Below, one piece after another: positions 1-9,286 of a stretch of 64,000 nt of DNA. Both the position numbers and the translations under genes were made by a program. Origin of the DNA: Pseudideonella sakaiensis (GTDB lineage: Bacteria; Pseudomonadota; Gammaproteobacteria; Burkholderiales; Burkholderiaceae_C); NCBI RefSeq assembly GCF_001293525.1, contig NZ_BBYR01000042.1:17642-81641 (forward strand), read 5' to 3'. The notes beneath the pieces were generated by a model that was given only the letters and a program-made list of their open reading frames with translations, ran no database searches and had not been told where the DNA came from. Position 1 is the first letter of the stretch; the number at the start of each line of letters is the position of its first letter.

Positions 1-1
1 C

Positions 2-160
2 GGCGCCTACGACCTGCTGAAGGGCTTCGAGATCGCCGGCAAGAACTTCAACCGGCCGGTGGAGACCTACCTGGTGGCCGCGGTCGTCTACTTCGTGATC
101 TGCTTCAGCCTGTCGATGCTGGTGCGCCGGCTGCAGAAGAAGATCCAGATCATCCGATGA
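2..160 (+). CDS. gltK: Amino-acid ABC transporter permease, C-terminal end (partial)
   Basis: Only the last 52 residues are inside the window; the gene starts upstream. The visible part has one hydrophobic segment (around [18 protein letters not shown]) followed by a basic tail ending in QKKIQIIR, which is how GltK/HisM-type permeases of polar amino-acid importers end. The next gene on the same strand, 79 bases on, encodes the matching GltL-type ATPase, so this is very probably the inner-membrane permease of a glutamate/aspartate importer. The symbol rests on that neighbour and the tail; substrate specificity cannot be read from this fragment. Confidence 0.75.
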   Translation, partial: GAYDLLKGFEIAGKNFNRPVETYLVAAVVYFVICFSLSMLVRRLQKKIQIIR

Positions 161-239
161 ACCTCGGCCCCGGGCGGCGGGGCCGCGTGGCCTTCCCCGC
201 CGGGCATGCCGGCCCGAACGAGCGCGAACAGGAGCCTGT

Positions 240-974
240 GTGATCGACATCAAGAACGTCAGCAAGTGGTACGGCAGCTTCCAGGTGCTGACCGACAACA
301 CCACCTCGATCAAGAAGGGCGAGGTGGTGGTGGTCTGCGGCCCGTCGGGCTCGGGCAAGTCGACCCTGATCAAGACCGTCAATGCGCTGGAGCCCTTCCA
401 GAAGGGCGACATCGTGGTCGACGGCATCAGCCTGACCGACCCCAAGACCAACCTGCCGAAGCTGCGCTCGCGCGTCGGCATGGTGTTCCAGCACTTCGAG
501 CTCTTTCCTCACCTGTCGGTGACGGAAAACCTCACGCTGGCGCAGATCAAGGTGCTCGGCCGCGGCAAGGACGAGGCCGCGCAGCGCGGCCTGAAGATGC
601 TCGACCGCGTGGGCCTGATCAAGCACAAGGACAAGTTTCCCGGCCAGCTCTCCGGCGGCCAGCAGCAGCGCGTGGCGATCGCGCGTGCGCTGAGCATGGA
701 CCCGATCGTGATGCTGTTCGACGAGCCGACCTCGGCGCTCGACCCGGAGATGGTCGGCGAGGTGCTCGACGTCATGGTGCAGCTCGCCAACGAGGGCATG
801 ACCATGATGTGCGTGACCCACGAGATGGGCTTCGCGAAGAAGGTCAGCCACCGCGTCATCTTCATGGACGCGGGCAAGATCGTCGAGGACTGCAGCAGCC
901 AGGAGTTCTTCGGCAACCCCGACGCGCGCTCGCCGCGCGCGAAGGACTTCCTGTCGAAGATCCTGCAGCACTGA
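240..974 (+). CDS. gltL: Polar amino-acid (glutamate/aspartate) ABC transporter ATP-binding protein
   Basis: A 244-residue ATPase that would power import through the permease just upstream. It has Walker A GPSGSGKS (residues 34-41), the Q-loop in [11 protein letters not shown], the ABC signature LSGGQQQR (137-144), Walker B with the catalytic Glu in VMLFDEPTS (157-165), and the switch His in CVTHEMGFA. Length and the [10 protein letters not shown] stretch fit the GltL/GlnQ/HisP family of polar amino-acid importers. The start is GTG at 240, with GGAG about 6 bases upstream. Substrate is inferred from family and from the permease tail; a glutamine or general amino-acid system is possible. Confidence 0.9.
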   Translation: MIDIKNVSKWYGSFQVLTDNTTSIKKGEVVVVCGPSGSGKSTLIKTVNALEPFQKGDIVVDGISLTDPKTNLPKLRSRVGMVFQHFELFPHLSVTENLTLAQIKVLGRGKDEAAQRGLKMLDRVGLIKHKDKFPGQLSGGQQQRVAIARALSMDPIVMLFDEPTSALDPEMVGEVLDVMVQLANEGMTMMCVTHEMGFAKKVSHRVIFMDAGKIVEDCSSQEFFGNPDARSPRAKDFLSKILQH

Positions 975-1033
975 GGCCTCTTCGCCCGGGGCCTTCGGGC
1001 GCGGCCGACGGCCTCTCGGCCGCCGAGGCCTTG

Positions 1034-1053
1034 CCGGCGCCTTGCGGCGCCGG
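1034..1053. terminator. GC-rich hairpin between convergent genes
   Basis: A perfect 8-bp inverted repeat (CCGGCGCC / GGCGCCGG) with a TTGC loop lies in the 97-base gap between gltL and the convergent DUF4394 gene. There is no T-run on either side, so an intrinsic terminator is only a suggestion based on position. Confidence 0.3.
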
Positions 1054-1071
1054 GCCCGGCCTCCCACGCGA

Positions 1072-1998
1072 TCAGGGCTCGATCGCGATGCCCAGCACCG
1101 GCTGTCCGCCACCGATCGTGCCGATCGGGGTCGCGCGGCCGGTCTCCAGGTCGATCTGCACCCAGCGCGAGCGCTCGCCCGGCGCGCCGTTGAGTGCCGC
1201 GTAGGCGGCGTTGTTCACGTCGGCGATGTCGAAGCTGGCGCTGCGGAAAGGCGCCACGCCCAGCGCGCCGACCGTGCGCAGCTGCCCCGTGTTCGGCGAG
1301 ACCACCGGCTGCGTGCCCTCGCGGCTGCCCTGCATCACCAGCACGCCCAGGCCGCTGTCGATCGCGTAGTTGGTCGTGATCTTCTCGTCGTTCTTGTTGT
1401 AGGTGTAGGCGGCGCCCGTGATCGACGGCGTGCGGCCCGCGTTCGGATCGCCGGCGACGTAGGCCAGCGGGCCGTCGATCTGCAGCCCCTCGAGCGCCGG
1501 ATTGGCGTCCACCACGGCGCCGGTGTCGGGGTGCAGCCGAAGGTTCATGCCGCTGTCGCTGACCACGCGCACGCGGTCCACCGTGGGGTTGAAGTCGACG
1601 CCGAAGGCGCTGCCGCTGAAGGCGCGGGCCGCCGGCGGGCCCACCGGCGTCAGCGTGGCCGTCTCCACGTCGGCGCGGTAGAGGCGGCCGCTGCTGCCCA
1701 GCACGTAGAGCTGGCCCTTGGCGACGCGGAAGTCCATGCCGAGCACGGTCTCGCCCGGCTGCAGCCCCTTCAGCGGCTGGCGCGACGTGAGCTCGCCCGG
1801 GCGGCCCGCGTTGAAGCGCACCAGCGCCAGGTCGGCCGTGATGGCGACGATCGATTCCTTGCGCGGCGTGCCGCCGCCGGCCGGCCACAGGCCGGAGACC
1901 GAGGCGCAGCCGGCCAGCGCGATGGCGGCCAGCGGCGCGGCGAGCAGCCGGCGGCGCAGCGGCTGGGGGCGGGACGGGGCGGAGGGCAGGGCAGTCAT
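1072..1998 (-). CDS. DUF4394 domain lipoprotein
   Basis: A 308-residue secreted protein. A basic N-terminus is followed by a hydrophobic stretch ending in the lipobox LAGC (about residues 28-31), so it should be lipid-anchored after signal peptidase II cleavage. The body has the repeated short beta motifs of DUF4394 proteins, for example VDFNPTVDRVRVVSDSGMN, GMDFRVAKGQLYVLG and ADVNNAAYAAL, which suggest a beta-propeller-like fold. The biochemical function of the family is unknown. It stands alone on the minus strand, convergent to gltL and divergent from pyrC, so it is probably its own transcription unit. Confidence 0.85.
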   Translation of the reverse strand: MTALPSAPSRPQPLRRRLLAAPLAAIALAGCASVSGLWPAGGGTPRKESIVAITADLALVRFNAGRPGELTSRQPLKGLQPGETVLGMDFRVAKGQLYVLGSSGRLYRADVETATLTPVGPPAARAFSGSAFGVDFNPTVDRVRVVSDSGMNLRLHPDTGAVVDANPALEGLQIDGPLAYVAGDPNAGRTPSITGAAYTYNKNDEKITTNYAIDSGLGVLVMQGSREGTQPVVSPNTGQLRTVGALGVAPFRSASFDIADVNNAAYAALNGAPGERSRWVQIDLETGRATPIGTIGGGQPVLGIAIEP

Positions 1999-2172
1999 GG
2001 CGTGTCGTCGGGGCGCGGCGGGGCCGCGGAAAGGGGCGGTTGCGGGCCGGCCCGATCGCCCGCCCTGGGCGCCATCATCGGCATTCCGCGCGCGGAATCG
2101 AGCCCCACGGCCTCGGGGGATTGCCTAGGGTGGCGGCGCTGGCGGCCCGGCCGGCGGCCGGGGACCGGGTGC

Positions 2173-2178
2173 GACAAT
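2173..2178 (+). promoter_or_regulatory. -10 box of pyrC, predicted leaderless
   Basis: GACAAT ends 7 bases before the pyrC ATG at 2186, with no Shine-Dalgarno sequence in between. If it is the -10 element, transcription starts at or next to the A of the start codon. The same layout recurs at several genes in this window. Confidence 0.5.
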
Positions 2179-2185
2179 CCCGCGC

Positions 2186-3232
2186 ATGGCCGATGCCCGC
2201 CCCGACACGCTGACCCTCACCCGCCCCGACGACTGGCACCTGCACCTGCGCGACGGCGCGGCGCTCGCCGCGGTGCTGCCGGACTCGGCCCGCCAGTTCG
2301 CGCGGGCGATCGTGATGCCGAACCTGAAGCCGCCGGTGACGACCACCGCGCAGGCCCTCGCCTACCGCGACCGCATCCTGGCCGCGCGCCCGGCCGGCAG
2401 CGACTTCCAGCCGCTGCCGACGCTCTACCTGACCGACCGGCTGCCGCCCGACGAGATCGTGCGCGCCCGCGAGGCCGGCATCGTCGCCGTGAAGATGTAC
2501 CCGGCCGGCGCGACCACGAACAGCGACGAGGGCGTGACCGACCTGCGCCACTGCCGGCCGACGCTGGAGGCGATGCAGCGCGCCGGCCTGCCGCTGCTGC
2601 TGCATGGCGAGGTGACCGACCCGGCCGTCGACCTGTTCGACCGCGAGGCCGTGTTCATCGACCGCGTGATGACGCCGCTGCGCGCCGACTTCCCCGAGCT
2701 GAAGATCGTGTTCGAGCACCTGACCACGCGCGAAGGCGCGCAGTACGTGGCCGAGGCCGGGCGCTGGACCGCCGCGACGCTGACGCCGCAGCACCTGCTC
2801 TACAACCGCAACGCGATCTTCCAGGGCGGGCTGCAGCCGCACCTCTACTGCCTGCCGGTGCTGAAGGGCGAGGTGCACCGCCAGGCACTGGTGGCCGCGG
2901 CCACCAGCGGCAGCGACCGCTTCTTCCTCGGCACCGACAGCGCGCCGCACGCCGCGCAGTTCAAGGAGCAGGCCGGCGGCCATGCGGGCTGCTACAGCGC
3001 GCACAGCGCGCTGGAGCTGTATGCCGAGGTCTTCGACGCGGCCGGTGCGCTCGACCGGCTGGAAGCCTTCGCCGCCTTCCACGGGCCCGATTTCTACGGC
3101 TTGCCGCGCAACACCGGCCGCGTCACGCTGCGCCGCGAGGACTGGACGCTGCCGGCCAGCCTGCCCTTCGGCGACGCCACGCTGAAACCGCTGCGCGGCG
3201 GGCAGGTGCTGCCGTGGAGGATGCTGCCGTGA
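2186..3232 (+). CDS. pyrC: Dihydroorotase
   Basis: A 348-residue cytoplasmic enzyme of pyrimidine synthesis that closes N-carbamoyl-aspartate to dihydroorotate. The length is that of class II dihydroorotases such as E. coli PyrC. Metal-binding HLHLRD is at 18-23, and the Lys that becomes carboxylated to bridge the two zincs is K103 in AVKMYPAG. Further conserved parts are the His in LLLHGEV, the His in FEHLTT, and the catalytic Asp in LGTDSAPH. The start ATG at 2186 matches the family start and is preceded closely by a -10-like box. The stop codon overlaps the GTG start of the next gene (GTGA), suggesting translational coupling. Confidence 0.96.
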   Translation: MADARPDTLTLTRPDDWHLHLRDGAALAAVLPDSARQFARAIVMPNLKPPVTTTAQALAYRDRILAARPAGSDFQPLPTLYLTDRLPPDEIVRAREAGIVAVKMYPAGATTNSDEGVTDLRHCRPTLEAMQRAGLPLLLHGEVTDPAVDLFDREAVFIDRVMTPLRADFPELKIVFEHLTTREGAQYVAEAGRWTAATLTPQHLLYNRNAIFQGGLQPHLYCLPVLKGEVHRQALVAAATSGSDRFFLGTDSAPHAAQFKEQAGGHAGCYSAHSALELYAEVFDAAGALDRLEAFAAFHGPDFYGLPRNTGRVTLRREDWTLPASLPFGDATLKPLRGGQVLPWRMLP

Positions 3233-5397
3233 GCGGCGGCACCGGATCGCGCCGCGGCGGCCGAGGCCGCGGGGAGGGTCGAGGAGAAGGCCGCCGCGCC
3301 GACGCGCCCGCGCCGCGCCCGCCGGCGCCGGCCTCGCGCGCCGCGCGCGCGCCGCGGGCCGCGGCCCGCGGGGCATCGAGCGCCGCGGTGTCCGCCGCCG
3401 CCGAGGCGCCGCGCGCCTGGGCCTCGGCGCCGCCGCCCGCCACCGGCCGCCTCGGCGGCCCGCCGCGCGTGATGCTGCTGGTCGATGCCGACAACGTCAC
3501 CGCCGACGTGATCGACCAGGCGCTGGAGCACGTGATCGCCCGCCACGGCGGCGCGCACGTGCGGCGCGCCTACTGCACCTGCGAGCTGGCGCTGAAGCAC
3601 CTGCGGCTGTTCAAGGCGCTGTCGATCCGGCCGATCGTCAACATCTCGACCGGCAAGAACTCGACCGACATCGCGCTCGCGGTCGACGCGATCGACCTGG
3701 TGCTGGCCGAGCGGCCTGACATCGTGGTGCTGGTGTCTTCCGATTCCGACTTCGCGCCGCTGGTCGTGCGGCTGCGCGAGAAGGGCTGCCGCGTCGAGGG
3801 CATCGGCCAGGAAGGCAAGACCGGCGCCGATTCGAAGACCGTCTACGACGACTTCCTCGACCTGCCCTACCGGCGGCCGCGCGTGGCCGCGGGTGCCATC
3901 GGCACAGCCGCTGCGGATGCGCGCGGCCCCTCGCTCGACCGCCTGGACGGTGGCAGGGAGGCCGGGCGGTGGCTGCCGCCGGACGCTGGCGACCCGGCCG
4001 TCGACGACGGTCCGCACGGCGACGCTGACGACAACGAGGACGGCGCCGAGGCCGGCGCACCGGTCTCGCGTGTCGGCTCGGCCGACCCGGCCGGGCCGGC
4101 GACGGCCACGGGGGAGGACGCGGCGCCCCGGGCCGACGATGCCGCGATCGGCGCGTCACCCGCCCCGCTGCCGGCGGCGCCGGCGCGTCGCGCCCGCAAG
4201 ACCGCGGGCCCCGTGTCCTCGGCCGGTCCGCGCGCGGAGACGGCAGCCGATGCCGGGACCGCGCCTGCCGCGCCGATGGCGCCCGCCGATCGCGGGGCCG
4301 GCGACGCGCCGGTCGCGGCGGCGCCGACGCCGGACGAGCCCACGCCGCCGGCGGCACCGGCCCGCCCGGCCCGCAAGCGCGCCGGTTCGCGGGCGGTGGC
4401 GGCCGAACAGGCCGCGGCCGTCAGCGCCGTGCTGGGCGCGCCGCTGCCTGCACCGGGCTATGCGCCGCCCGCGCCCGCAGCCCCCGCGCCCGCGCCCGCG
4501 CCGGCGGCCCGCGCGGCGGAGGCGGAACCGCCGCCCGCCGATCCCGAGGCCGAGCCCGCGCCGCCTGCGCCTCGACGGCGCAGGACCTCGCGCGCCGCCG
4601 ATGCGGCCGCGCCGTCCACGGCCGATGCCGCCGCGCCGGCGCCCCGGGCGGTCCCCGCCGCCGCGGCCGATGCGGCGCGCCTGGTCGGCTCGGCTGCGCC
4701 GGCCGAGGCGGCTGACCGGCCCGCCGTGCCGCCGGCCCCGGTGACCGCGCCCGCCCGGGCCCGCACGAACCGGTCCGCCATGGCGCCGGCCGACCCCGAG
4801 GCGCCGTCCGCGGCGCCGACCCCGCCCCCGACCGCCGACGCCCCCGCGACCCCGGCGCGCCGGCGCGGCGGCCGGTCCGCCGCCCCTGCCGGCGCGGCCG
4901 TCGCTCCCGGCATTTCCGACCTCTCCGCCGTGCCTGCCGCGTCGGCGCGGCCCGCCGCGCCCGCGACCCCGGCGTCGAACGGACCGACACCGCCCGCGGA
5001 AGCAGCCGCATCCGCCGAGGCGCCGCCGGCCACCGCCCCGGCCGTTCCCGCCTCGGCCGCCGGCCGGCCGGCGGCCGAGGCGCCGGTTCCGCCGCGGTCG
5101 TCCCCGCTGCCCCGCGTCGCGCCGCCCCAGGCGCCACCGGGGGCGCGGCCCGCGCCGGGTCCGGCCGCGGCGCCCATGGCGCGGCCTGACGACGACGAGG
5201 TGGCGCGCGTGCTCGCGGCGCTGCCCGAGCTGCGCGGCGGGGCGCGCGTGCAGCTGAACCTCGCGAAGGACCGGCTGGTGCAGGCCGGCCTGCTGTCGCG
5301 CAGCGCGCCGTCGACCAAGGTGTTCCGCCGCCACCCGGACCAGTTCGAGCTGACGCCGCCGGCCACGCCGAACGCGGTGCGCTACCGGGGCGGCTGA
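3229..5397 (+). CDS. NYN (PIN-like RNase) domain protein with long Ala/Pro-rich linker and possible C-terminal LOTUS/OST-HTH domain
   Basis: A 722-residue protein starting at a GTG that overlaps the pyrC stop. Residues 1-25 are Arg/Gly-rich (RGG-like). Residues about 80-215 form an NYN domain: VMLLVDADN (81-89), the [13 protein letters not shown] acidic stretch (144-156) and [13 protein letters not shown] (168-179) supply the Asp residues expected of a PIN-like nuclease. Residues about 216-655 are a low-complexity Ala/Pro/Arg linker. The last about 70 residues ([11 protein letters not shown]...[12 protein letters not shown]...[10 protein letters not shown]) look like the winged helix that follows NYN domains in LabA-type proteins. 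The family is thought to act on RNA; the target here is unknown. The linker makes the exact start and domain limits less certain. Confidence 0.8.
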   Translation: MSGGTGSRRGGRGRGEGRGEGRRADAPAPRPPAPASRAARAPRAAARGASSAAVSAAAEAPRAWASAPPPATGRLGGPPRVMLLVDADNVTADVIDQALEHVIARHGGAHVRRAYCTCELALKHLRLFKALSIRPIVNISTGKNSTDIALAVDAIDLVLAERPDIVVLVSSDSDFAPLVVRLREKGCRVEGIGQEGKTGADSKTVYDDFLDLPYRRPRVAAGAIGTAAADARGPSLDRLDGGREAGRWLPPDAGDPAVDDGPHGDADDNEDGAEAGAPVSRVGSADPAGPATATGEDAAPRADDAAIGASPAPLPAAPARRARKTAGPVSSAGPRAETAADAGTAPAAPMAPADRGAGDAPVAAAPTPDEPTPPAAPARPARKRAGSRAVAAEQAAAVSAVLGAPLPAPGYAPPAPAAPAPAPAPAARAAEAEPPPADPEAEPAPPAPRRRRTSRAADAAAPSTADAAAPAPRAVPAAAADAARLVGSAAPAEAADRPAVPPAPVTAPARARTNRSAMAPADPEAPSAAPTPPPTADAPATPARRRGGRSAAPAGAAVAPGISDLSAVPAASARPAAPATPASNGPTPPAEAAASAEAPPATAPAVPASAAGRPAAEAPVPPRSSPLPRVAPPQAPPGARPAPGPAAAPMARPDDDEVARVLAALPELRGGARVQLNLAKDRLVQAGLLSRSAPSTKVFRRHPDQFELTPPATPNAVRYRGG

Positions 5398-5406
5398 ACC
5401 GATCGC

Positions 5407-6306
5407 GTGGACCGCCGGCGCGACGCCCGCGCGGCCGCGGGGCCCCGTCACGGCCCCGGCCTCGACGCGGGCCCGCACGCGGCGATGGACCCCGGCACAG
5501 GCGCCGGGGCCGGGGCCGGCGCGCCACCGGCCACGTCGATCGACTGGACCCGCCCGTGGCTCGCGCCCTACCGCGCGGACGGCGAGGCGGTGGCGGTCGA
5601 TCTCGCGGCCGGCTGGCCGGTGCATGCCGCGCTGGAGCGCCGCCGCGGCGCGGACCCGCGGCGCGCCGCACTGCTGCCGCGCTTCGTGCCGCAGGCCGCG
5701 CTGCCGCCCGGCACGGCCTACGAGGCCTGGATCGCCGCCGAGCGCGCGGTGCCCACCCGCGACGACCTGCACGACCTGTTCAACGGCCTGGTCTGGCTGG
5801 CCTTCCCGGCGCTGAAGTGGGCGCTGAACCGGCGCCAGGCGTCCGAGATCGCCGGCCGGGGCGTGGGACCGCGCCGCGGCGCCTGGCGCGATGCGCTGAC
5901 GCTGTTCGACGAGAACGGCGCCTGGCTGGCGCTGCCGCCGGAGGCCGCCGCCGCCTGGGCCGCGCACGACTGGCGGGCGCTGTTCGGCCGCCACCGCGCC
6001 GCGTGGGCGGCGGCGGCGCCGGTGGTGTTCGGCCATGCGCTGCTGGAGCGGCTGCTGCGCCCGCGCAAGGCCTTGTGCGCCCACGCCTGGCGGGTCGATG
6101 CGGCACTGCCCGGCCCGGCCGACCCCGGCGCAGTGGCCGGCGCGCTCGCGGCCGGGCTCGATGTCGCCATGGCCCCGCCGCGCCACCGCCCGCTGCCGGT
6201 GCTCGGCGTGCCCGGCTGGTGGCCCGCCAACGCCGACCCGGCGTTCTACGACGATCCGGCGGTGTTCCGGCCCGCGCCGGCGCGCCGGGCGATAATCGCC
6301 GCGTGA
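5407..6306 (+). CDS. DUF3025 domain protein
   Basis: A protein of 299 residues from GTG at 5407, or 273 from ATG at 5485; neither has a clear ribosome site. After a low-complexity N-terminus, the body carries the DUF3025 signatures: DDLHDLFNGLVWLAFPALKWALN, DALTLFDENGAWLALP, a Trp-Arg-Ala-Leu-Phe segment, and a tail with HRPLPVLGVPGWWPAN and FYDDPAVFRP. The function is unknown. Its last codons contain the rnpB -10 box, and its stop codon lies inside the first helix of RNase P RNA. It begins 9 bases after the NYN gene and is probably co-transcribed with it. Confidence 0.85.
   Translation: MDRRRDARAAAGPRHGPGLDAGPHAAMDPGTGAGAGAGAPPATSIDWTRPWLAPYRADGEAVAVDLAAGWPVHAALERRRGADPRRAALLPRFVPQAALPPGTAYEAWIAAERAVPTRDDLHDLFNGLVWLAFPALKWALNRRQASEIAGRGVGPRRGAWRDALTLFDENGAWLALPPEAAAAWAAHDWRALFGRHRAAWAAAAPVVFGHALLERLLRPRKALCAHAWRVDAALPGPADPGAVAGALAAGLDVAMAPPRHRPLPVLGVPGWWPANADPAFYDDPAVFRPAPARRAIIAA
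6291..6296 (+). promoter_or_regulatory. -10 box of rnpB inside the DUF3025 coding end
   Basis: GATAAT sits 6 bases before the inferred 5' end of RNase P RNA at 6303 and codes for part of the last residues of the DUF3025 protein. No convincing -35 box is visible at the usual distance. Confidence 0.55.
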
Positions 6307-6640
6307 AGCAAGCCAGACCGCCGCCGGGGCGAGGCCCGCAAGGGCGCCCGGGAGGAAGGTCCGGACTGCACAGAGCAGCGCAGCAGCTAACGGCTGTCCA
6401 CCGCGAGGTGAGGATCAGAGCAACAGAGACGAGTCGCGCCGGGCCTGCCCGGGGCGGGTGAAACGGGCAATCTCTGCGCGCAGCAACACCGAATAGGCAC
6501 GTGTCGATCCGGCTCGGGGAGCGTGCGGGTAGGTGGCATCGAGCCCCGCAGCGATGCGGGGCCCAGAGGAATGGCGGTCACGGCCGGCCGGCCGCAAGGC
6601 CGGACGGCTGCACAGAATCCGGCCTATCGGCTCGCTTCAC
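6303..6640 (+). ncRNA. rnpB: RNase P RNA (bacterial class A)
   Basis: This is the catalytic RNA of RNase P, which trims the 5' leader of pre-tRNAs. The ends form helix P1: GTGAAGC (6303-6309) pairs with GCTTCAC (6634-6640), and AGCC continues the helix with GGCT. Universally conserved core pieces are present in order: GGAGGAAGGTCCGGACT with CACAGAGCAG after it, CTAACGG, GGTGAGGATCAGAGCAACAGA, GGTGAAACGG, the AACACCGAATAGG region, and the 3' ACAGAATCCGGC. The 5' end overlaps the DUF3025 stop codon. About 340 nt is a normal size. The exact 3' end is inferred from P1 pairing. Confidence 0.95.
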
Positions 6641-6685
6641 ACTTTTCCGTCGCTCCCGGGCGACCTGCCCGGACCCACCTTTCCC

Positions 6686-7924
6686 ATGAACCCCGACGCC
6701 GCGACCCTCTGGCGCGCCCCCCGCTGGGCCCTGGCCGTGCTGCTGGCCTGCCTCGGCATGCTGGGCCCGTTCTCGATCGACACCTACCTGCCGGCCTTCA
6801 CCGGCATCGCGCGCTCGATCGGCGCCACGCCGGTGGAGATGCAGCAGACGCTGTCGGCCTACCTGTTCGGCTTCGCGGTGATGAACCTGTTCCACGGGGC
6901 GCTGGCCGACAGCTTCGGCCGCCGCCCGGTGATCCTGGGCGGCATCGCGGCCTTCACCATCGCGTCGGCCGGCTGCGCGCTGGCCGAGCACATCGGCCCG
7001 CTGGTGTTCTGGCGCGCGGTGCAGGGCATGTCGGCCGGTGCCGGCGTGGTGGTCTCGCGCGCGGTGATCCGCGACATGTTCCCGCCGGCCGACGCGCAGC
7101 GCGTGATGTCGCAGGTGACGATCTACTTCGGCGTCGCGCCGGCGGTCGCGCCGATGGTCGGCGGCTTCCTGTTCGTGCACGTCGGCTGGCACAGCATCTT
7201 CTGGTTCCTGACCGGCGTCGGCGTGCTGCTGTTCACCGCCAACTGGCGGCTGCTGCCCGAGACGCTGCACGCCAGCCAGCGCCAGGCGTTCGAGCTGCGG
7301 CACCTGATGCGCGGCTACTGGCAGCTCGGCGGCAACCCGCGCTTCCTGCTGCTCGCGCTGGCCAGCGGCATCCCCTTCAACGGCATGTTCCTCTACGTGC
7401 TGTCGGCGCCGGTCTTCCTGGGCGACCTGCTGGGCCTGCGGCCGGAGCAGTTCTTCTGGTTCTTCGTGCTGACCATCGCCGGCATCATGGGCGGCGCCTT
7501 CGCGAGCGGCCGCCTGGCCGGGCGCATCAAGCCGCGGCACCAGATCCGACACGGCTTCGTGATCATGCTGGCGGTGTCGCTGCTCAACCTCGGGCTGAAC
7601 CTCGCCTTCGACGCCCAGGCCTGGTGGGCGCTGTGGCCGATCGCGGTGTTCGCCTTCGGCTGGGCGCTGATGGTGCCGGTGGTCACGCTGCTGGTGCTCG
7701 ACCTGGTGCCCGAGCGGCGCGGCATGGCCTCGTCGCTGCAGGCCTTCATCGGCAGCGTCGCCAACGGCCTGGTGGCCGGCCTGGTCGCGCCGCTGGTGAT
7801 GCATTCCACCGTGGCGCTGGCGCTGGCCTCGCTGCTGATGATGGGCGTCGGCATCGTCGCGTGGATGGTGGTGAAGCCGCAGGTGCGCGAGCTGACGGAC
7901 CTGGGGGCCCGCGCAGGAGGCTGA
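6686..7924 (+). CDS. Bcr/CflA family MFS multidrug efflux transporter
   Basis: A 412-residue inner-membrane protein with about 12 hydrophobic segments. The first contains LGPFSIDTYLPAF, the start typical of the Bcr/CflA drug:H+ antiporter group. The loop after the second helix has ADSFGRRPVILGG (MFS motif A: G/A-D-x-x-G-R-R). The region RAVQGMSAGAGVVVSRAVIRDMF matches the family's fourth-helix motif. The start ATG at 6686 gives a normal N-terminus. Family members export drugs such as bicyclomycin, chloramphenicol or sulfonamides; the substrate here is unknown. It lies 45 bases after rnpB. Confidence 0.9.
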   Translation: MNPDAATLWRAPRWALAVLLACLGMLGPFSIDTYLPAFTGIARSIGATPVEMQQTLSAYLFGFAVMNLFHGALADSFGRRPVILGGIAAFTIASAGCALAEHIGPLVFWRAVQGMSAGAGVVVSRAVIRDMFPPADAQRVMSQVTIYFGVAPAVAPMVGGFLFVHVGWHSIFWFLTGVGVLLFTANWRLLPETLHASQRQAFELRHLMRGYWQLGGNPRFLLLALASGIPFNGMFLYVLSAPVFLGDLLGLRPEQFFWFFVLTIAGIMGGAFASGRLAGRIKPRHQIRHGFVIMLAVSLLNLGLNLAFDAQAWWALWPIAVFAFGWALMVPVVTLLVLDLVPERRGMASSLQAFIGSVANGLVAGLVAPLVMHSTVALALASLLMMGVGIVAWMVVKPQVRELTDLGARAGG

Positions 7925-8107
7925 CGCCGGGCGGCGCCGGGCCGGGCGGCGCCTCACGGCTGGCGGAACCCAGCAGGGCGGGCCGCGGGCCGGCGGCGCG
8001 CGGCCCATGGCGGCGTCTCGCTCAAGCCGGCCCGTCGGCGGCCGATAGGACTCGCTGCGGCCGGCCTCTGTCCGGGGGTCGGTGCGCGCCGTTTCCCGGA
8101 GCCTGCC

Positions 8108-9226
8108 ATGCGTCCCGTCCGCCGTCCCTTCGCCCTCGTTCCGTTCGCCGCGGCGTTCCCGCTCGCGTGTGCCGCCGTCCTCGCGGCCGCGGGGCCGTCG
8201 GCTGCGCGGGCCGAGGACGCGGCGCCTTCGCGCGCGGCGGCCGCGGCGGATCCCGCCGTCGCGCTGCCGCCCGGCAAGGACCCGCTCGACCACCTGCGCG
8301 AGCGCCTCGCGGACCGCCTCGGCGGCGAAGCGAAGCCGCGGCCGAACCGCGCGGCGCCGGCCACGGTGAAGGTCACCAACAAGGCCGAACCCGAGCCGGC
8401 CGCCGCGCCGCGTCCGTCGCGGCCGCTCGCCGTGGCGGCTGCGCGCGCCGGGGTGGCGGGCGAGTCGCCGGTGGAGCAGGCGGCAGCGCTCGCGGCCCGG
8501 CACCGCGAGGGCGGGGTGCCCGCCGCCGGTGCCGCCGCCGCGCACGGCGGCGAGCTGCACTGGGCCTACCAGGGCGACGGCGGTCCGCAGGCCTGGGGCC
8601 GCCTCAAGCCCGAGTTCGAGACCTGCGCCAGCGGCCGCCGCCAGAGCCCGATCGATATCCGCGACGGCTTCCGGTTGCAGCTCGAGCCGGTCGCCTTCGA
8701 CTACCGGCCGAGCGCCGTGCGGGTGATCGACAACGGCCACACCGTGCAGGTCAACGTCGCGTCCGGCAACGTGATCGAGGTCGGCGGGCGGCGCTACGAG
8801 CTGCAGCAGTTCCACTTCCACCGCCCGTCCGAGGAGCGCGTCGACGGCCGCCAGTACGACATGAACGTCCACCTGGTGCACAAGGACGCCGAGGGCCGGC
8901 TCGCCGTGGTGGCCGTGCTGCTGGCGCGCGGCGCCGCGCAGCCGCTGATCCAGACGGTCTGGAACAACCTGCCGCTCGAGAAGGGCGAGGAACAGCGCGT
9001 GCGCGACCCGCTCGACCTGACCGCGCTGCTGCCGGTGGACCGCCGCTACTTCACCTACATGGGCTCGCTCACCACGCCGCCGTGCACCGAGGGCGTGCTG
9101 TGGATGGTGATGAAGACCCCGGTCGAGGTCTCCGACGAACAGATCGGCATCTTCTCGCGGCTCTACCCGATGAACGCCCGGCCGGTGCAGGCGGCGTCGG
9201 GGCGGATGATCAAGGAATCGCCCTGA
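8108..9226 (+). CDS. Periplasmic alpha-type carbonic anhydrase with long N-terminal extension
   Basis: A 372-residue exported enzyme that interconverts CO2 and bicarbonate. Residues 1 to about 35 form a signal peptide ending near AARAEDAA. About 110 residues of Ala/Pro-rich sequence with a short DPLDHLRERLADRL helix follow. The catalytic domain starts near ELHWAYQGDGGPQAWG and contains RRQSPIDIRDG, QQFHFHRPSEE (two zinc His), MNVHLVHKD (third zinc His) and GSLTTPPCTEGVLW, the substrate-pocket motif. All zinc ligands are present, so it should be active. It stands alone before a toxin-antitoxin pair, with CCCGGAG just upstream of the ATG. Confidence 0.93.
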   Translation: MRPVRRPFALVPFAAAFPLACAAVLAAAGPSAARAEDAAPSRAAAAADPAVALPPGKDPLDHLRERLADRLGGEAKPRPNRAAPATVKVTNKAEPEPAAAPRPSRPLAVAAARAGVAGESPVEQAAALAARHREGGVPAAGAAAAHGGELHWAYQGDGGPQAWGRLKPEFETCASGRRQSPIDIRDGFRLQLEPVAFDYRPSAVRVIDNGHTVQVNVASGNVIEVGGRRYELQQFHFHRPSEERVDGRQYDMNVHLVHKDAEGRLAVVAVLLARGAAQPLIQTVWNNLPLEKGEEQRVRDPLDLTALLPVDRRYFTYMGSLTTPPCTEGVLWMVMKTPVEVSDEQIGIFSRLYPMNARPVQAASGRMIKESP

Positions 9227-9250
9227 GGGCTTGCCCGCGGCCTCGCCTGC

Positions 9251-9276
9251 TAAACTAGTCAGGTGTCTAGTCAGTT
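9251..9276 (+). promoter_or_regulatory. Putative promoter/operator of the toxin-antitoxin pair
   Basis: An AT-richer spot contains the direct repeat CTAGTCAG at 9255-9262 and 9267-9274 (12-base period), just upstream of GGAG (9277-9280) and the antitoxin ATG at 9287. Phd-type antitoxins bind short repeats at this position to repress their own operon, so this is a good candidate operator. TAAACT (9251-9256) could serve as the -10 box. Confidence 0.5.
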
Positions 9277-9286
9277 GGAGCGACCC

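Noticed and set aside
4156..6186. Minus-strand open frame opposite the NYN linker
   Set aside because: Gly/Arg repeats that are the complement of the Ala/Pro linker; no domain and no plausible start.
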